From NCBI RefSeq assembly GCF_001968835.1, contig NZ_MRDE01000064.1, positions 115,285-179,284 on the forward strand: 64,000 nucleotides of DNA, read 5' to 3'. The translations under genes were made by a program, and so were the position numbers. Shown here piece after piece: positions 54,655-63,898 of this stretch. Position 1 is the first letter of the stretch, and every line of letters starts with the position of its first letter. Below the pieces are notes generated by a model. It was not told the DNA's origin and did not search any database. It was given only the letters and a program-made list of their open reading frames with translations. The stretch is from Tersicoccus phoenicis (GTDB taxonomy: Bacteria; Actinomycetota; Actinomycetes; Actinomycetales; Micrococcaceae).

Positions 54655-55884
54655 CTAGACGTGTCCGGCTCGCGGTCCGGACGAGCGATCAGACGGCGCG
54701 GCGGCGTAATCCGTGCCACGGTAGAGCGCCTCGAACGTGTTCAGGGTGACGCTGAGGTCATGCTTGTTCACCATCTCGCGGCTGGTCTTGCCCAGGCTCA
54801 GCCGTTCCTGCTCCGGCAGTTCGAGGATGCGGCGCAGCTTGGCCGCCAGGTCGGTGCTGTCGTTCGGGACGAACAGGTGTCCGTTGCGTCCCTCGTCCAC
54901 CAGGTGCGGCAACGCCATGGCGTCGGCCAGGACCACGGGTTTGGAGGCGCTCATCGCCTCGAGCGTCACGAGCGACTGCAGCTCCGCGGTGCCCGGCTGG
55001 CAGAACACCGTCGCCCGCAGGTAGGCGCGGCGCAGCTCCTCGTCGGACGTGGGCCCGAGGAACCGGACCCGGTCGCCCAGGCCGACCTGACCGACCCTGG
55101 CCTCCAGCGCGGGCCGGACCTCGCCGTCGCCGACGATCTCCAGATGGGTGTCCAGTTCCGCCGGCAGCTTCGCCACCGCGTCGATCAGGACGTCGACGTG
55201 CTTCTCCTGGGCGAGCCGACCGACGAACAGCACGGTGGGGTGTGCGGGCGCTTCGAGTTCCTCACCCGCCCGCTGCTCGTACTTGGCCGCGTCGATCCCG
55301 TTGGAGACCGGCAGCACCTGACGCAGGAAGGCGTGCTCGTGCATCGCGGAAGCCGCCAGCGGGGTGGGGGTCGTGACGACGGCGGCCTGGCCCATCACCT
55401 TGCCCATGTCCCGCCACGAGTTCCTCGCCACGATGTCGAGGAACCAGCGCGGGAAGGGCAGGAACGGAGCCAGGTTCTCGGGCATGAAGTGATTCGTCGC
55501 GATCAGCCGGATGCCCATCCTCGCGGCCGTGTCCGCGAACGCCTTCCCGATCATGTAGTGGCACTGCACGTGCACGACGTCCGGGCGCTCGTCCTCGAGG
55601 ATGCGCCGCGCCTCGCGCGAGATCTCCCACGGCAGGCAGATCCGGAAATAGGGGTGCGTTGGCGGCTGGTGCGACCGGAGCCGGTGGACGACGACGCCGT
55701 CCTCGACGCCGCTGAAGCTGGGGCCCGCGGAGCTGCGGGCGGCGACGACGTGCACCTCGTGGCCACGGGCCAGCATGCCCTGGGCGAGTCGCTCGCAGAA
55801 GCGCGCCGCGCCGTTCATGTGCGGGGCGTAGGTGTCGGCTGCGATGAGGATCTTCAGCGGTCCGTCGCTGGGCACTGAGGTCAC
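54655..55884 (-). CDS. GT4 family glycosyltransferase
   Basis: 409-residue GT-B glycosyltransferase: N-terminal acceptor domain (ILIAADTYAPHMNGAARFCERLAQGMLARGHEVHVV) and C-terminal nucleotide-sugar domain (VLFVGRLAQEKHVDVLIDAVAKL, EIVGDGEVRPALE, FCQPGTAELQSLVTLEAMSASKPVV with the EX7E glutamates). Similar to actinobacterial mannosyl- or glucosyl-transferases acting on lipids (PimB/MgtA-like); the neighbouring CDP-alcohol phosphatidyltransferase fits a lipid role. GTG start with AGGAG upstream. Confidence 0.92.
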   Translation of the reverse strand: MTSVPSDGPLKILIAADTYAPHMNGAARFCERLAQGMLARGHEVHVVAARSSAGPSFSGVEDGVVVHRLRSHQPPTHPYFRICLPWEISREARRILEDERPDVVHVQCHYMIGKAFADTAARMGIRLIATNHFMPENLAPFLPFPRWFLDIVARNSWRDMGKVMGQAAVVTTPTPLAASAMHEHAFLRQVLPVSNGIDAAKYEQRAGEELEAPAHPTVLFVGRLAQEKHVDVLIDAVAKLPAELDTHLEIVGDGEVRPALEARVGQVGLGDRVRFLGPTSDEELRRAYLRATVFCQPGTAELQSLVTLEAMSASKPVVLADAMALPHLVDEGRNGHLFVPNDSTDLAAKLRRILELPEQERLSLGKTSREMVNKHDLSVTLNTFEALYRGTDYAAAPSDRSSGPRAGHV

Positions 55885-55999
55885 GGGGCGGTGCTCCTGG
55901 TGGGTCGGTGCCGTGGCATCGGCGCACGGTCGCTTCGACGCTATCAGAGGCGACCGGCGCGTCCCGGGCGGGACGCGGCTGCCTCGGCGTCGCCGCCGT

Positions 56000-56938
56000 T
56001 CAGATCTCGGACCGCTTCGCGGTCGCGCTCTTCGCGTGCCGCTTCTCGGCCCTGCGGTTGATCACGTCGGGGTGGTAGCGGGACAGCATCACAACGCCGA
56101 CGACGGCGGAGACCGCCGCGATCGCCATGGCGATCACCACCAGCGCCGGCGGGTTGGCCCGCGCCTCCCCGAGGATGGTGATACCGATCGCGATGCCAAC
56201 CATCGGGTCGATGACGGTCAGTCCCGCGATGACCAGGTCCGGTGGCCCGTTCGCGTAGGCGCTCTGCACGAACCAGATCCCGAGCCCACCGGCGGCCGCG
56301 ATGGCCACGTAGATGTACACCGGCACGGCCAGCAGGTTCACGCCGCCGCCGACGAACAGGTGGGTGAAGAGCAACCGGGACAGCACCGCGACGAAACCGA
56401 ACAGCACACCGGCCCCGACGATGTAGACGAAGGCGTTGAGCCGACCGCGGAACGTCACGGCGAGCGAGCCGAAGATGACCAGCACCACCGCCAGCAGCAG
56501 GCAGGTGGTCAGTTCCTGCGCCGTCGAGCCCTCGCTCGCCGGGTTGGTGATGAGCAGCGCCATCAGCACGAACAGGGTGCTGCCGAACATGCACAGGCCG
56601 ATCGAGAAGACGGTGACCCGGTTGAGCTTGAGGTCCTGGTCCCGGGCGTTGACCACCGTGGTGATCACCAGGGCGATGGCGCCGAGGGGTTGGACGATCA
56701 TCAGGGGAGCGTTGGCCAGAGCCGCGATGTTCAGTGCCATGCCCAGGCCCATCAGGAGGGTTCCGACCACCCAGCGCGGATTCGCCAGCAGGCGGACCAG
56801 CCCGCTTCCCCGCAGGGAGAGACCGCCGGTCTGGGCCTGCACCGCACTGCCCTGCCGCTGGCTGCCGTAGGCCAGGAAGACCGCGGAGGCCAGGGCGAAG
56901 GCGATGGCGATGAGGTATTCAGGCCGCACCGTCGGCAA
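56000..56938 (-). CDS. DMT-superfamily transporter (EamA/NIPA-like)
   Basis: 312-residue membrane protein with about nine or ten helices: EYLIAIAFALASAVFLAYGSQRQ, GTLLMGLGMALNIAALANAPLMIVQPLGAIALVITTVVNA, and the second half DLVIAGLTVIDPMVGIAIGITILGE. The pattern is like DMT members related to NIPA magnesium transporters. Start is TTG 56938 or GTG 56929; both overlap the end of the upstream gene (by 20 or 11 bases), so translation is coupled. C-terminal tail basic. Confidence 0.8.
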   Translation of the reverse strand: MPTVRPEYLIAIAFALASAVFLAYGSQRQGSAVQAQTGGLSLRGSGLVRLLANPRWVVGTLLMGLGMALNIAALANAPLMIVQPLGAIALVITTVVNARDQDLKLNRVTVFSIGLCMFGSTLFVLMALLITNPASEGSTAQELTTCLLLAVVLVIFGSLAVTFRGRLNAFVYIVGAGVLFGFVAVLSRLLFTHLFVGGGVNLLAVPVYIYVAIAAAGGLGIWFVQSAYANGPPDLVIAGLTVIDPMVGIAIGITILGEARANPPALVVIAMAIAAVSAVVGVVMLSRYHPDVINRRAEKRHAKSATAKRSEI

Positions 56939-57536
56939 CCCGTCGGCCCCGGAACTTGCGGATCATGGACCACAGATAGCCGGCGGAGGCGGCGATGTGG
57001 CCGACGCAGCCGATGCCGAGCAGCACGAGGGCAACGGCCACCACCGGTGTGTGCTGGAAGGAACTCAGGTGTCCCAGCAGCAGCAGCGGTGCACCGACCA
57101 GCAGGATGGCGGTGCGCAGCTTCCCCATCAGGCTGACCGGAAGGTCCGGGTGGTTGCGGAAGAGCGCGAGCGAGACGCTCAGCAGCACCGCGTCCGGGAC
57201 GAGGATGGCCAGGATCAGCCACAGGGGGGCGATACCGGAGGCGACGAACGCGATCGCCACGATGATGAGGGCGAGCCGGTCGGCCAGTGGGTCCAGGATC
57301 ATCCCCACCGGGGACACCTGCCCGAGTCGGCGGGCCACATACCCGTCGACCCAGTCCGTGCTGCCGAGCACGGCGAGCACGGCGAGCGCCCAGCCGAACC
57401 GCTGGCCGACCATGAGACCGAAGAACACCGGGACGAGCAGGAACCTGACCAGGGTGATCACGTTCGGTACGGTCCAGAACCGGTCGACCACCTGCGCCGA
57501 TTCACGCGCCGGGGTACCGGCATTGATCAGCCGCAT
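56919..57536 (-). CDS. CDP-alcohol phosphatidyltransferase (PgsA/PIS family)
   Basis: 205-residue membrane enzyme transferring a phosphatidyl group from CDP-diacylglycerol to an alcohol. The full family motif is present: DGYVAR, then G eight residues on (VSPVG), MILD and PLADR (pattern DGxxARx8Gx3Dx3D, near residues 63-86), flanked by six helices. Substrate alcohol (glycerol-3-phosphate, inositol-phosphate) is not decided by the motif. Followed with overlap by the DMT gene. Confidence 0.9.
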   Translation of the reverse strand: MRLINAGTPARESAQVVDRFWTVPNVITLVRFLLVPVFFGLMVGQRFGWALAVLAVLGSTDWVDGYVARRLGQVSPVGMILDPLADRLALIIVAIAFVASGIAPLWLILAILVPDAVLLSVSLALFRNHPDLPVSLMGKLRTAILLVGAPLLLLGHLSSFQHTPVVAVALVLLGIGCVGHIAASAGYLWSMIRKFRGRRVADGAA

Positions 57537-57593
57537 GATCCCTCCGGCGCGGTGGAACGGGGCGCGCCCGTCGCGGGCACGGCACGGATGGAA

Positions 57594-58463
57594 TCAGAGC
57601 TTCTTGACGAGTTTGCGCACGAACACCGCGAACGCGCCGCTCGAGACGGCGAACACGCTCAGCGGCACCCACCGCTCCCGCAACGTCTCGGCGGGTTCGC
57701 CGGCGCCGCGGGGGGCGGCGGCAGGTCTGGCGGTCGCTGCGTGCGCCCCGGTGCCGTCGACGGTGCCGGGGCCGGCGTGCAGCCGGGTCGCGACGTCGTC
57801 GGAGAAGGACTCGGCCCGGGCCACGGCGCGCCCGCTGAACGCCCGCCACCGCTTCTTCACGTCGGCCTTGCGACCCAGGTCGTCACGCAGGTTGGCCAGG
57901 TGAGCACGCCGCTGACCGGTGCGGGTCTGCAACTCGGACTCGGTCGCCGGCGGGTTCGCGGCCTTCTCGCGCTGCTTGGCCTGCTTCTTCCGCTCGTCCT
58001 CCGCCTGCTGTTCGGGGGTCTTCTGGGCGGTCAGGGTGCGCTCGTCGAAGCCGCGACCTTCCTTGAGTACGCCGAGGTCGTACTTCAGCCCGCGAATCGC
58101 CTGCTCGGGCTTCAGCGGCATCGCCTTCTTCAGCCGGGACAAGCCGATGAGGGCAGCGATCACCAGGATGACGAGGAAGACGGCACCGACCACCAACGCG
58201 GCGAGCCAGTAGTCCCAGGAGAACCAGTTGGCGATCCCGGAGACCAGGGCGACGAGCAGCATCACGACGAGGAAGGCGGCGAAGACCAGCCCGACGACGA
58301 AGAACGCGGCCGCGACGCCGACCTGGATGCCCTTGGCCTTCATCTCCAGCAGCGCGAGGTTCACCTCGTCGGCCAGCTGCTTGGGCACGAGGCGCGACAT
58401 GACCGTGGTCATCCCACCCAGCGATCTCGAGTTGCCGGTGCGAGTGGTGGTCTGTTGACTCAT
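57594..58463 (-). CDS. phage-holin-family (PF07332-like) membrane protein
   Basis: 289 residues. The core (about 20-125) has an amphipathic start SRLVPKQLADEVNLALLEMKAK, two helices (GVAAAFFVVGLVFAAFLVVMLLVALVSG; WLAALVVGAVFLVILVIAALIGL) and a KAMPLKPEQAIRGLKYDLGVLKEG tail, the signature of the holin_III/DUF1469 superfamily; despite the name these are cell-envelope proteins in actinobacteria. A charged coiled region follows, then a C-terminal helix (VPLSVFAVSSGAFAVFVRKLV). No phage genes are nearby. Confidence 0.82.
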   Translation of the reverse strand: MSQQTTTRTGNSRSLGGMTTVMSRLVPKQLADEVNLALLEMKAKGIQVGVAAAFFVVGLVFAAFLVVMLLVALVSGIANWFSWDYWLAALVVGAVFLVILVIAALIGLSRLKKAMPLKPEQAIRGLKYDLGVLKEGRGFDERTLTAQKTPEQQAEDERKKQAKQREKAANPPATESELQTRTGQRRAHLANLRDDLGRKADVKKRWRAFSGRAVARAESFSDDVATRLHAGPGTVDGTGAHAATARPAAAPRGAGEPAETLRERWVPLSVFAVSSGAFAVFVRKLVKKL

Positions 58464-58549
58464 CGCTACTGCTCCATCCGTTCGTCCTGCCCCTGGATCA
58501 AGGTCAAAAGTATCACCGGCCCCGGCCGTCCCCGGGCGAGCGCGTTACC

Positions 58550-60199
58550 TCATCGCTCCCGGTCACCCGGCACGCGGTCCGCACCGCTGCCCGCTTGCTG
58601 CAACCGGACCGCTGCGGCGCCGATGTTCCGACTCATCGAGGGGAAGATGACGCCGTGGAAGGGCAGGATCGCGAGCCAGTACAGGCGGCCGGTGAGGCCC
58701 CGGGGGAAGAAGATCGCCCGTTGGTGGTAGGTGCATCCCGCGGTGTGCGCAGTGTCCTGCTCCCCGGCGGACAGCTTTCCCGTTGCGCTCGCGGCGTCGG
58801 AACTCTCCGCGTCGGGGCGGACCTCGAGTTCGAGCCAGGCCTCACCGGACACCTTCATCTCGGCCCGTAGCCGTAGCAGCCGGCCGCGTTCGATGTGCTC
58901 GACCCGCCACCAGTCCACGGCTTCGCCGGTGTGCAGGCGCTGCGGGTCCCGACGGCCGCGGGACAGCCCAACCCCGCCACTGAACTTGTCCACCCAGCCG
59001 CGCACGGCCCAGGCGAGAGGCAGGGAGTACCACCCGTTCTTCCCGCCGATGCCCTCGATGACTCGCCACACGTACTCGGGCGCGGCGTCGCAGTGGTGGG
59101 TGCGCTCGTCCACGTACACCTTGTAGCCGGCCCAGTCCGGGTCGGACGGCAGCGGGTCGGCGTCGTGCCCGGCCCCGCTCGCCCCGGCCCACGTCGTCTC
59201 CACCTCGTTCTCCCGCATCCGCAGCAGGGCCAGCTCGACGGCGCGGCGGTATCCGGTCAGCCCGTCCGGCGGGCGCGGGATCCAGTCGTCGACGTCGTGC
59301 TCGGCGCTGACCGCGTCGTGCTGCAACGACTGCACGAGCGGGAACGCCATGGACATCGGGATCGGGGTGACCATGCCCACCCACCAGCCGGCCAGGCGGG
59401 GCGCCGGCAGCGGCAGCGGCAGGATGAGGCGGCGGGACAGCCCGGCCGCCGCCGCGTAGCCGTTCATCATCGCCGCGTAGGTGAGTACCTCCCGCGATCC
59501 GATGTCGAAGCTGCGGTTCAGGCCCTCGGGCAGGTCCAGGGCGTGCAGCAGGTAGTGCAGCACGTCTCGGACGGCGATCGGTTCGATCCGGTTCCGGACC
59601 CACGACGGCGCGGGCATGACCGGCAGTTCCTCGGCCAGGTGCCGGACCATCTCGAACGACGCGGAGCCGGAACCGATGATCACCCCCGCCTGGAAGACGA
59701 CGGCGTCGACCGGACCGTCCAGCAGGATGCGACCGACGGCCGCCCGCGAACGCATGTGGGCGGACAGCTCGACGTCGTCCGGGTGCAGCCCGCCGAGGTA
59801 GATCACCCGCTGCACGCCGGCAGCAGCGCAGGAACGAGCCATGATGCCGGCCAGCGCGGCCTCGGTGCGTTCGAAGTCCTTTCCGGAGGACATGGAGTGG
59901 ACCAGCACGTAGACCGAGTCGACGCCGGTGCAGGCGCGCTCGGTGTCACGCTGCTCGGACAGGTCTCCCGGCACGATCTCGACGTCGTCGTGCCAGGGCA
60001 CGTCCAGCAGCTTGTCCGGGTTGCGCACCAGCACCCGGACCCGGTGCCCGGCGGCCAGCAACCGAGGAACGAGGCGGCCCCCGATGTAGCCGGTCGCGCC
60101 GGTGACGAGGACGTGCTGCGCCCGCTGCCCGGTGGTGTCCTGGCCCGTCTGGCCCACGCCCGGGAGCCGGGCCGGACGCGAATCGCTGAGGCGCTCCAT
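58550..60199 (-). CDS. NAD(P)-binding SDR with DUF2867 domain
   Basis: 549 residues. The N-terminal half is an extended SDR/NmrA-like domain (VLVTGATGYIGGRLVPRLLAAGHRVRVLVRNP, VDSVYVLVHSM, VIYLGGLH), the C-terminal half DUF2867 (DERTHHCDAAPEYVWRVIEGIGGKNGWYSLPLAW, RLLRLRAEMKVSGEAWLELEV, TYHQRAIFFPRGLTGRLYWLAILPFHGVIF). Such fusions are common in actinobacteria and annotated as NAD-dependent epimerases of unknown substrate; the DUF2867 part looks like a START/SRPBCC ligand pocket. Confidence 0.88.
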   Translation of the reverse strand: MERLSDSRPARLPGVGQTGQDTTGQRAQHVLVTGATGYIGGRLVPRLLAAGHRVRVLVRNPDKLLDVPWHDDVEIVPGDLSEQRDTERACTGVDSVYVLVHSMSSGKDFERTEAALAGIMARSCAAAGVQRVIYLGGLHPDDVELSAHMRSRAAVGRILLDGPVDAVVFQAGVIIGSGSASFEMVRHLAEELPVMPAPSWVRNRIEPIAVRDVLHYLLHALDLPEGLNRSFDIGSREVLTYAAMMNGYAAAAGLSRRLILPLPLPAPRLAGWWVGMVTPIPMSMAFPLVQSLQHDAVSAEHDVDDWIPRPPDGLTGYRRAVELALLRMRENEVETTWAGASGAGHDADPLPSDPDWAGYKVYVDERTHHCDAAPEYVWRVIEGIGGKNGWYSLPLAWAVRGWVDKFSGGVGLSRGRRDPQRLHTGEAVDWWRVEHIERGRLLRLRAEMKVSGEAWLELEVRPDAESSDAASATGKLSAGEQDTAHTAGCTYHQRAIFFPRGLTGRLYWLAILPFHGVIFPSMSRNIGAAAVRLQQAGSGADRVPGDRER

Positions 60200-60324
60200 G
60201 GGCCAACCCTACCGGGGCCCCGATCCCGGGCGGAGGCCGGCCGGACGGCCGGCGGCCGGTACCCGACGGGCCGGACCAGGCATGGACTAGGCAACCCGTT
60301 CTCCCCTGTGGTTGGGTGTGCCCC

Positions 60325-61800
60325 ATGGGTGACGACGTCTCCTCCTCGACCTACAGCCGGCAGCAGCGCACCCGCTACCGGCGGCGTCTGATGGAGAGCC
60401 TCGAGTCCTTCGACCGGTACCTCTCGGGGGCGACGTTCCAGGACACCGGTTCGATCGGGCTGGAGGTCGAGCTGAATCTGGTGGACGCCGCCTCCCGGCC
60501 GAGTCTGCGCAACGCCAGCGTGCTCGACCGGATCGCCGACCCGGCCTTCCAGACGGAGATCGGTGCCTACAACATCGAGATGAACTATCCGGTGACCAGC
60601 ATCGCCGGCCGGGGCCTCGCGGCAATGGAGAACGGCCTGCGGGAGCGGCTCAACCACGCCGAGGAGCGGGCCGCCGAGGAGAAGGCCGGCATCGTGATGG
60701 TCGGGATCCTGCCCACCATCACCGAGCAGCTGCTCACCGACCCGGACTGGATGAGCCCGGAGAAACGGTACGAAGCGCTGAACCTGTCCATCCTCGCCGC
60801 ACGCGGCGAGGACGTGCAGCTGGACATCCAGGGCGAGGACGACCTGCAGCTGTTCACCGAGACCGTGTCCCCGGAGGCCGCGTGCACGAGCGTCCAGCTG
60901 CACGTCCAGGTCTCCCCGTCGGGTTTCGCCTCCGCGTGGAACGCCTCCCAGGTGCTCGCCGGCCCGCAGGTCGCGCTCGCCGCGAACTCCCCGCACTTCC
61001 TGGGCCGGCGGCTCTGGCACGAGACGCGCATCGTCCTGTTCCACCAGGCGATCGACTCGCGGCCCCCGGAGATGCGGGCGCAGGGCGTACGCCCGCGGGT
61101 CTGGTTCGGTGAACGGTGGATCACGTCCATCTTCGACCTGTTCGAGGAGAACGTGCGCTGGTTCCCGGCGCTGCTGCCCGAGCTGCGGGAGGACCGCAAT
61201 CTGCCGCCCGACGAGCCGGGCAAGCCACCGCGGCTGTACGAGTTGCGGCTGCACAACGGCACCGTGTACCGCTGGAACCGGCCGATCTACGATCCGGGCG
61301 GGGAGGAGCCGCACCTGCGGGTGGAGAACCGGCTGCTGCCGGCGGGCCCCACGGTGGCCGACATCGTCGCGAACGCCGCGTTCTACTACGGCGTGGTGCA
61401 CGTGATGCGGCACTCCGACCGGCCCCTCTGGTCGCGGATGGCCTTCTCCACGGCCCGGGAGAACTTCGAGCAGTGCGCCAAGTACGGCCTCGACGCGCAG
61501 GTCTACTGGCCCGGCGTCGGCGACGTCCCGGTCGACGAACTGATCGTGCGGCGGCTGCTGCCGATGGCGGAGACCGGGCTGCACCAGCTCGGCGTCGACC
61601 CCGACCTGGTCACCCACTATCTGGGCATCCTGCGGGAGCGCGCGAAGAGTGGGCAGAACGGGGCTCGGTGGCAGCTCGACACGTCCGCCGCCCTGCAGGC
61701 GGGCGGCATGGACCGGGACGAGGCGATGCGGGAACTGGTCCGTCGCTATCGGGAGCACATGCACGCCAACATTCCGGTGCACGAGTGGCCCGCCCCCTGA
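60325..61800 (+). CDS. glutamate-cysteine ligase-like protein
   Basis: 491 residues of the actinobacterial glutamate-cysteine-ligase family. The N-terminus has the GCS-type acidic strand GSIGLEVELNLVDAASRPS and later EIGAYNIEMNYPV; the middle holds TSVQLHVQVSP and ALAANSPHFLGRRLWHETRI; YELRLHNGTVYRWNRPIYD and LRVENRLLPAGPT follow. Reaction not proven: it may be a carboxylate-amine ligase making a gamma-glutamyl or other amide rather than glutathione, which most actinobacteria do not make. ATG 60325 is preferred to GTG 60316. Confidence 0.75.
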   Translation: MGDDVSSSTYSRQQRTRYRRRLMESLESFDRYLSGATFQDTGSIGLEVELNLVDAASRPSLRNASVLDRIADPAFQTEIGAYNIEMNYPVTSIAGRGLAAMENGLRERLNHAEERAAEEKAGIVMVGILPTITEQLLTDPDWMSPEKRYEALNLSILAARGEDVQLDIQGEDDLQLFTETVSPEAACTSVQLHVQVSPSGFASAWNASQVLAGPQVALAANSPHFLGRRLWHETRIVLFHQAIDSRPPEMRAQGVRPRVWFGERWITSIFDLFEENVRWFPALLPELREDRNLPPDEPGKPPRLYELRLHNGTVYRWNRPIYDPGGEEPHLRVENRLLPAGPTVADIVANAAFYYGVVHVMRHSDRPLWSRMAFSTARENFEQCAKYGLDAQVYWPGVGDVPVDELIVRRLLPMAETGLHQLGVDPDLVTHYLGILRERAKSGQNGARWQLDTSAALQAGGMDRDEAMRELVRRYREHMHANIPVHEWPAP

Positions 61801-61961
61801 CCGTGCTGGTACGGCGCCGTCCGGTCGGCATCATCAGCCGGCTGAGCACTCCCCTACCGTGGGGCCGGCGCAGCCGCTAGCGTGACGATCACCGGCGCCG
61901 TCGCACGACGCCGGGCGCGGCGCGAACGCCGTCGCGCACGTACGACGACGAAGGGATGGGC

Positions 61962-62240
61962 ATGAGCGAGACGAATGACACCGGCGCGGTGGACGAGGAG
62001 ACCGAGGCCGGCGGCTACGGCAGCCCGCAGCCCGAGGACGAGGTGGCCGGCGGCTCGGTGTCCGACGAGGTTCCCGGCTCCTCCGCCCAGGGTGCCGACG
62101 GTGTCGTCGCGGACGACGAGACGACCTCGGACGAGACCGACCCCGGTCAGGAAGCCGAGGACGAAGCCTCGGACTCGTCGTCGGGCAGCGACGCGGGTGA
62201 GGCGGCCGGCTCCCCCGATGCCTCGGACGTCGCCGACTGA
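61962..62240 (+). CDS. small highly acidic Ser/Asp/Glu/Gly protein
   Basis: 92 residues, more than a third Asp or Glu, with almost no hydrophobic or basic residues and no predicted fold: intrinsically disordered. AAGGG lies 7-8 bases before ATG 61962. The frame has normal codon-position GC bias, so it is probably real, but I recognise no family. Between the ligase-like gene and a hydrolase, both on the same strand. Confidence 0.55.
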   Translation: MSETNDTGAVDEETEAGGYGSPQPEDEVAGGSVSDEVPGSSAQGADGVVADDETTSDETDPGQEAEDEASDSSSGSDAGEAAGSPDASDVAD

Positions 62241-62351
62241 GCCGACCGGATCGCCCCGACCGACTGCTCCGGCCGGGCCGACCGAGACCGACACGCGGTA
62301 CGACGCCACCGAGGACAGCGTCCGTCCGCATGTGGCCGTAGGGTCGCGACC

Positions 62352-63050
62352 ATGGACGTCCTGCTGATCCCCGGCTTCTGGCTCGACGGCGCCTCCTGGG
62401 CACCGGTCCTCGGTCCCCTGGAGGCCGCCGGCCACCGGGTGCACCCCCTGACCCTGCCGGGGAAGGACGCCGTCGACGCGGACCGCTCGGGAATCGGGCT
62501 GCGGGATCACGTGGACGCCGTCGTCGCCCGCATCGACGCCCTCGACGGGCCCGTGGTGCTGGTGGGCCACTCCGGCGGCGGCGCCATCATTCATGCCGCG
62601 GCCGACGCCCGACCGGACCGGGTCGCGCGCAACGTGTACGTGGACAGCGGCCCGCTCGGTGCCGGCGCAGTGATCAACGACGAGATCCCCACCGACGGCC
62701 CGGACGCCCCGCTGCCGCCGTGGGAGTTCTTCGAGGACGCCGACCTGACCGACCTGACGGACGAACTGCGCACGCAGTTCCGGGCTCGCGCCGTCCCGGA
62801 ACCGGCCCGGGTGACCAGCGATCCGCAGCGGCTGCACGACGAGCGGCGGTTCGACGTGCCGGTCACCGTGATCGCCTGCGAGTTCTCCGGCGATCAGTTG
62901 CGCGAGTGGGTCGCCGCCGGCAACCCGTTCGTCGCCGAACTGGGGCGCGTTCGCGACGTGGACATCGTCGACCTGCCGACCGGGCACTGGCCGCAGTTCA
63001 CGCGTCCGGGCGACCTGGCCGAGGCACTGGTCGCCGCCGTCGGGCGCTGA
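62352..63050 (+). CDS. alpha/beta hydrolase
   Basis: 232-residue hydrolase. The nucleophile elbow is GHSGGG (Ser near residue 76), the oxyanion strand LLIPGFWLDGASW, and the catalytic His is in LPTGHWPQFTRP near the C-terminus; Asp in DVDIVDLP-region strand or after VTVIACEF. Related to esterase/haloalkane-type enzymes, substrate unknown. TAGGGT (62339-62344) lies 7 bases upstream of the ATG with no Shine-Dalgarno, another leaderless candidate. Confidence 0.9.
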   Translation: MDVLLIPGFWLDGASWAPVLGPLEAAGHRVHPLTLPGKDAVDADRSGIGLRDHVDAVVARIDALDGPVVLVGHSGGGAIIHAAADARPDRVARNVYVDSGPLGAGAVINDEIPTDGPDAPLPPWEFFEDADLTDLTDELRTQFRARAVPEPARVTSDPQRLHDERRFDVPVTVIACEFSGDQLREWVAAGNPFVAELGRVRDVDIVDLPTGHWPQFTRPGDLAEALVAAVGR

Positions 63051-63107
63051 CGCCCCGATCCGCGCCGTGCCGGGCGTCCCCCGGGGGGACGGGCACTCTG
63101 GGCCGGG

Positions 63108-63722
63108 TCAGGAGGACGCCGGGTAGTTCTCCCCCGCCAGCAGCCGGGCCAAGTGGGCGGCGTTGCCGGCCACCGTCCGCGTCGTGGCCGCGGTCGCCTC
63201 CGGCACCTGGTCCAGGTCCTGGTAGTCGGTCCCGTGCATCGCCTCCCCGTTCCAGTACGTCACTCCCTGCGCGGGGATGGTGAAGCCCACGTCGCTGAGG
63301 GCCTGGAACAGGACGGCGCTGATGTGGTGGGCGCCGTCCTCGTTGCCCACGACCGCGGCGATCCCCACCTTGCCGAACGTCCGGGGCCGGCCGGCGTCGT
63401 CGGTCTCGGACAGTTCCGCGTCGAGCCGCTCGAGGACCCGCTGGCACACGCTGCTGTGCTGGCCCAGCCAGGTGGGGGTCGCGACGAGCAGGATGTCCGC
63501 CGCCATCACCTGGGCGCGGATGCCCGGCCAGGCGTCGCCGTCGCCCATGTCGAGTTCGACGCCGGGCCTGACGTCGTGGTCGACCACCCGGACCACGGAG
63601 CCGGTGACACCGTGGGTGGCGAGTTCGTCCAGCACCTGCCGGGCCATCAGCTCGGAGCTGGACGCCGCCGGGGACGGCTTGAGCGAGCAGACGAGGGCGA
63701 GAGCGGTCAGTGATGCGGGCAT
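63108..63722 (-). CDS. flavodoxin-fold NAD(P)H-dependent FMN reductase-like protein
   Basis: 204 residues with a flavodoxin-like fold: FMN-phosphate loop VCSLKPSPAASSSE near the N-terminus, ADILLVATPTWLGQHSSVCQRVLERL, KVGIAAVVGNEDGAHH and a C-terminal helix. Looks like the NADPH-dependent FMN reductase/WrbA-related group, and could supply reduced flavin to the DszC-like monooxygenase at 22.6 kb, though no linkage exists. ATG 63722 has GGAGG six bases upstream. The open frame continues upstream but without a better start. Confidence 0.85.
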   Translation of the reverse strand: MPASLTALALVCSLKPSPAASSSELMARQVLDELATHGVTGSVVRVVDHDVRPGVELDMGDGDAWPGIRAQVMAADILLVATPTWLGQHSSVCQRVLERLDAELSETDDAGRPRTFGKVGIAAVVGNEDGAHHISAVLFQALSDVGFTIPAQGVTYWNGEAMHGTDYQDLDQVPEATAATTRTVAGNAAHLARLLAGENYPASS

Positions 63723-63898
63723 GACGGTCCTCCGGAAGTGGTCGGTCGTCGGACGCCGGGTGGCACCGATGACCATCAGCATACTGACGATGCCGACGGC
63801 GACGCCCGTCGTGATCCTGCGGCCCATGCCCGCCGCCGGCCTGGCACTAAGCCTCGATCCACCGACCAATTGGTGTTGCGGGGTCGGTGTGGGAGCAT
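63723..63898. other. region upstream of the flavodoxin-fold gene
   Basis: Contains an inverted repeat CACCGACC...GGTCGGTG (63860-63888) with a 13-base interior just before the insertion-sequence end. No gene recognised. Minus-strand MGRRITTGVAVGIVSMLMVIG reads like a membrane helix but is only an upstream extension of the reductase frame without a stop between. Confidence 0.4.

Noticed and set aside
57594..58463. Prophage suspicion from a holin-family protein
   Set aside because: No capsid, terminase, integrase or lysin nearby; PF07332 proteins are ordinary actinobacterial envelope proteins.
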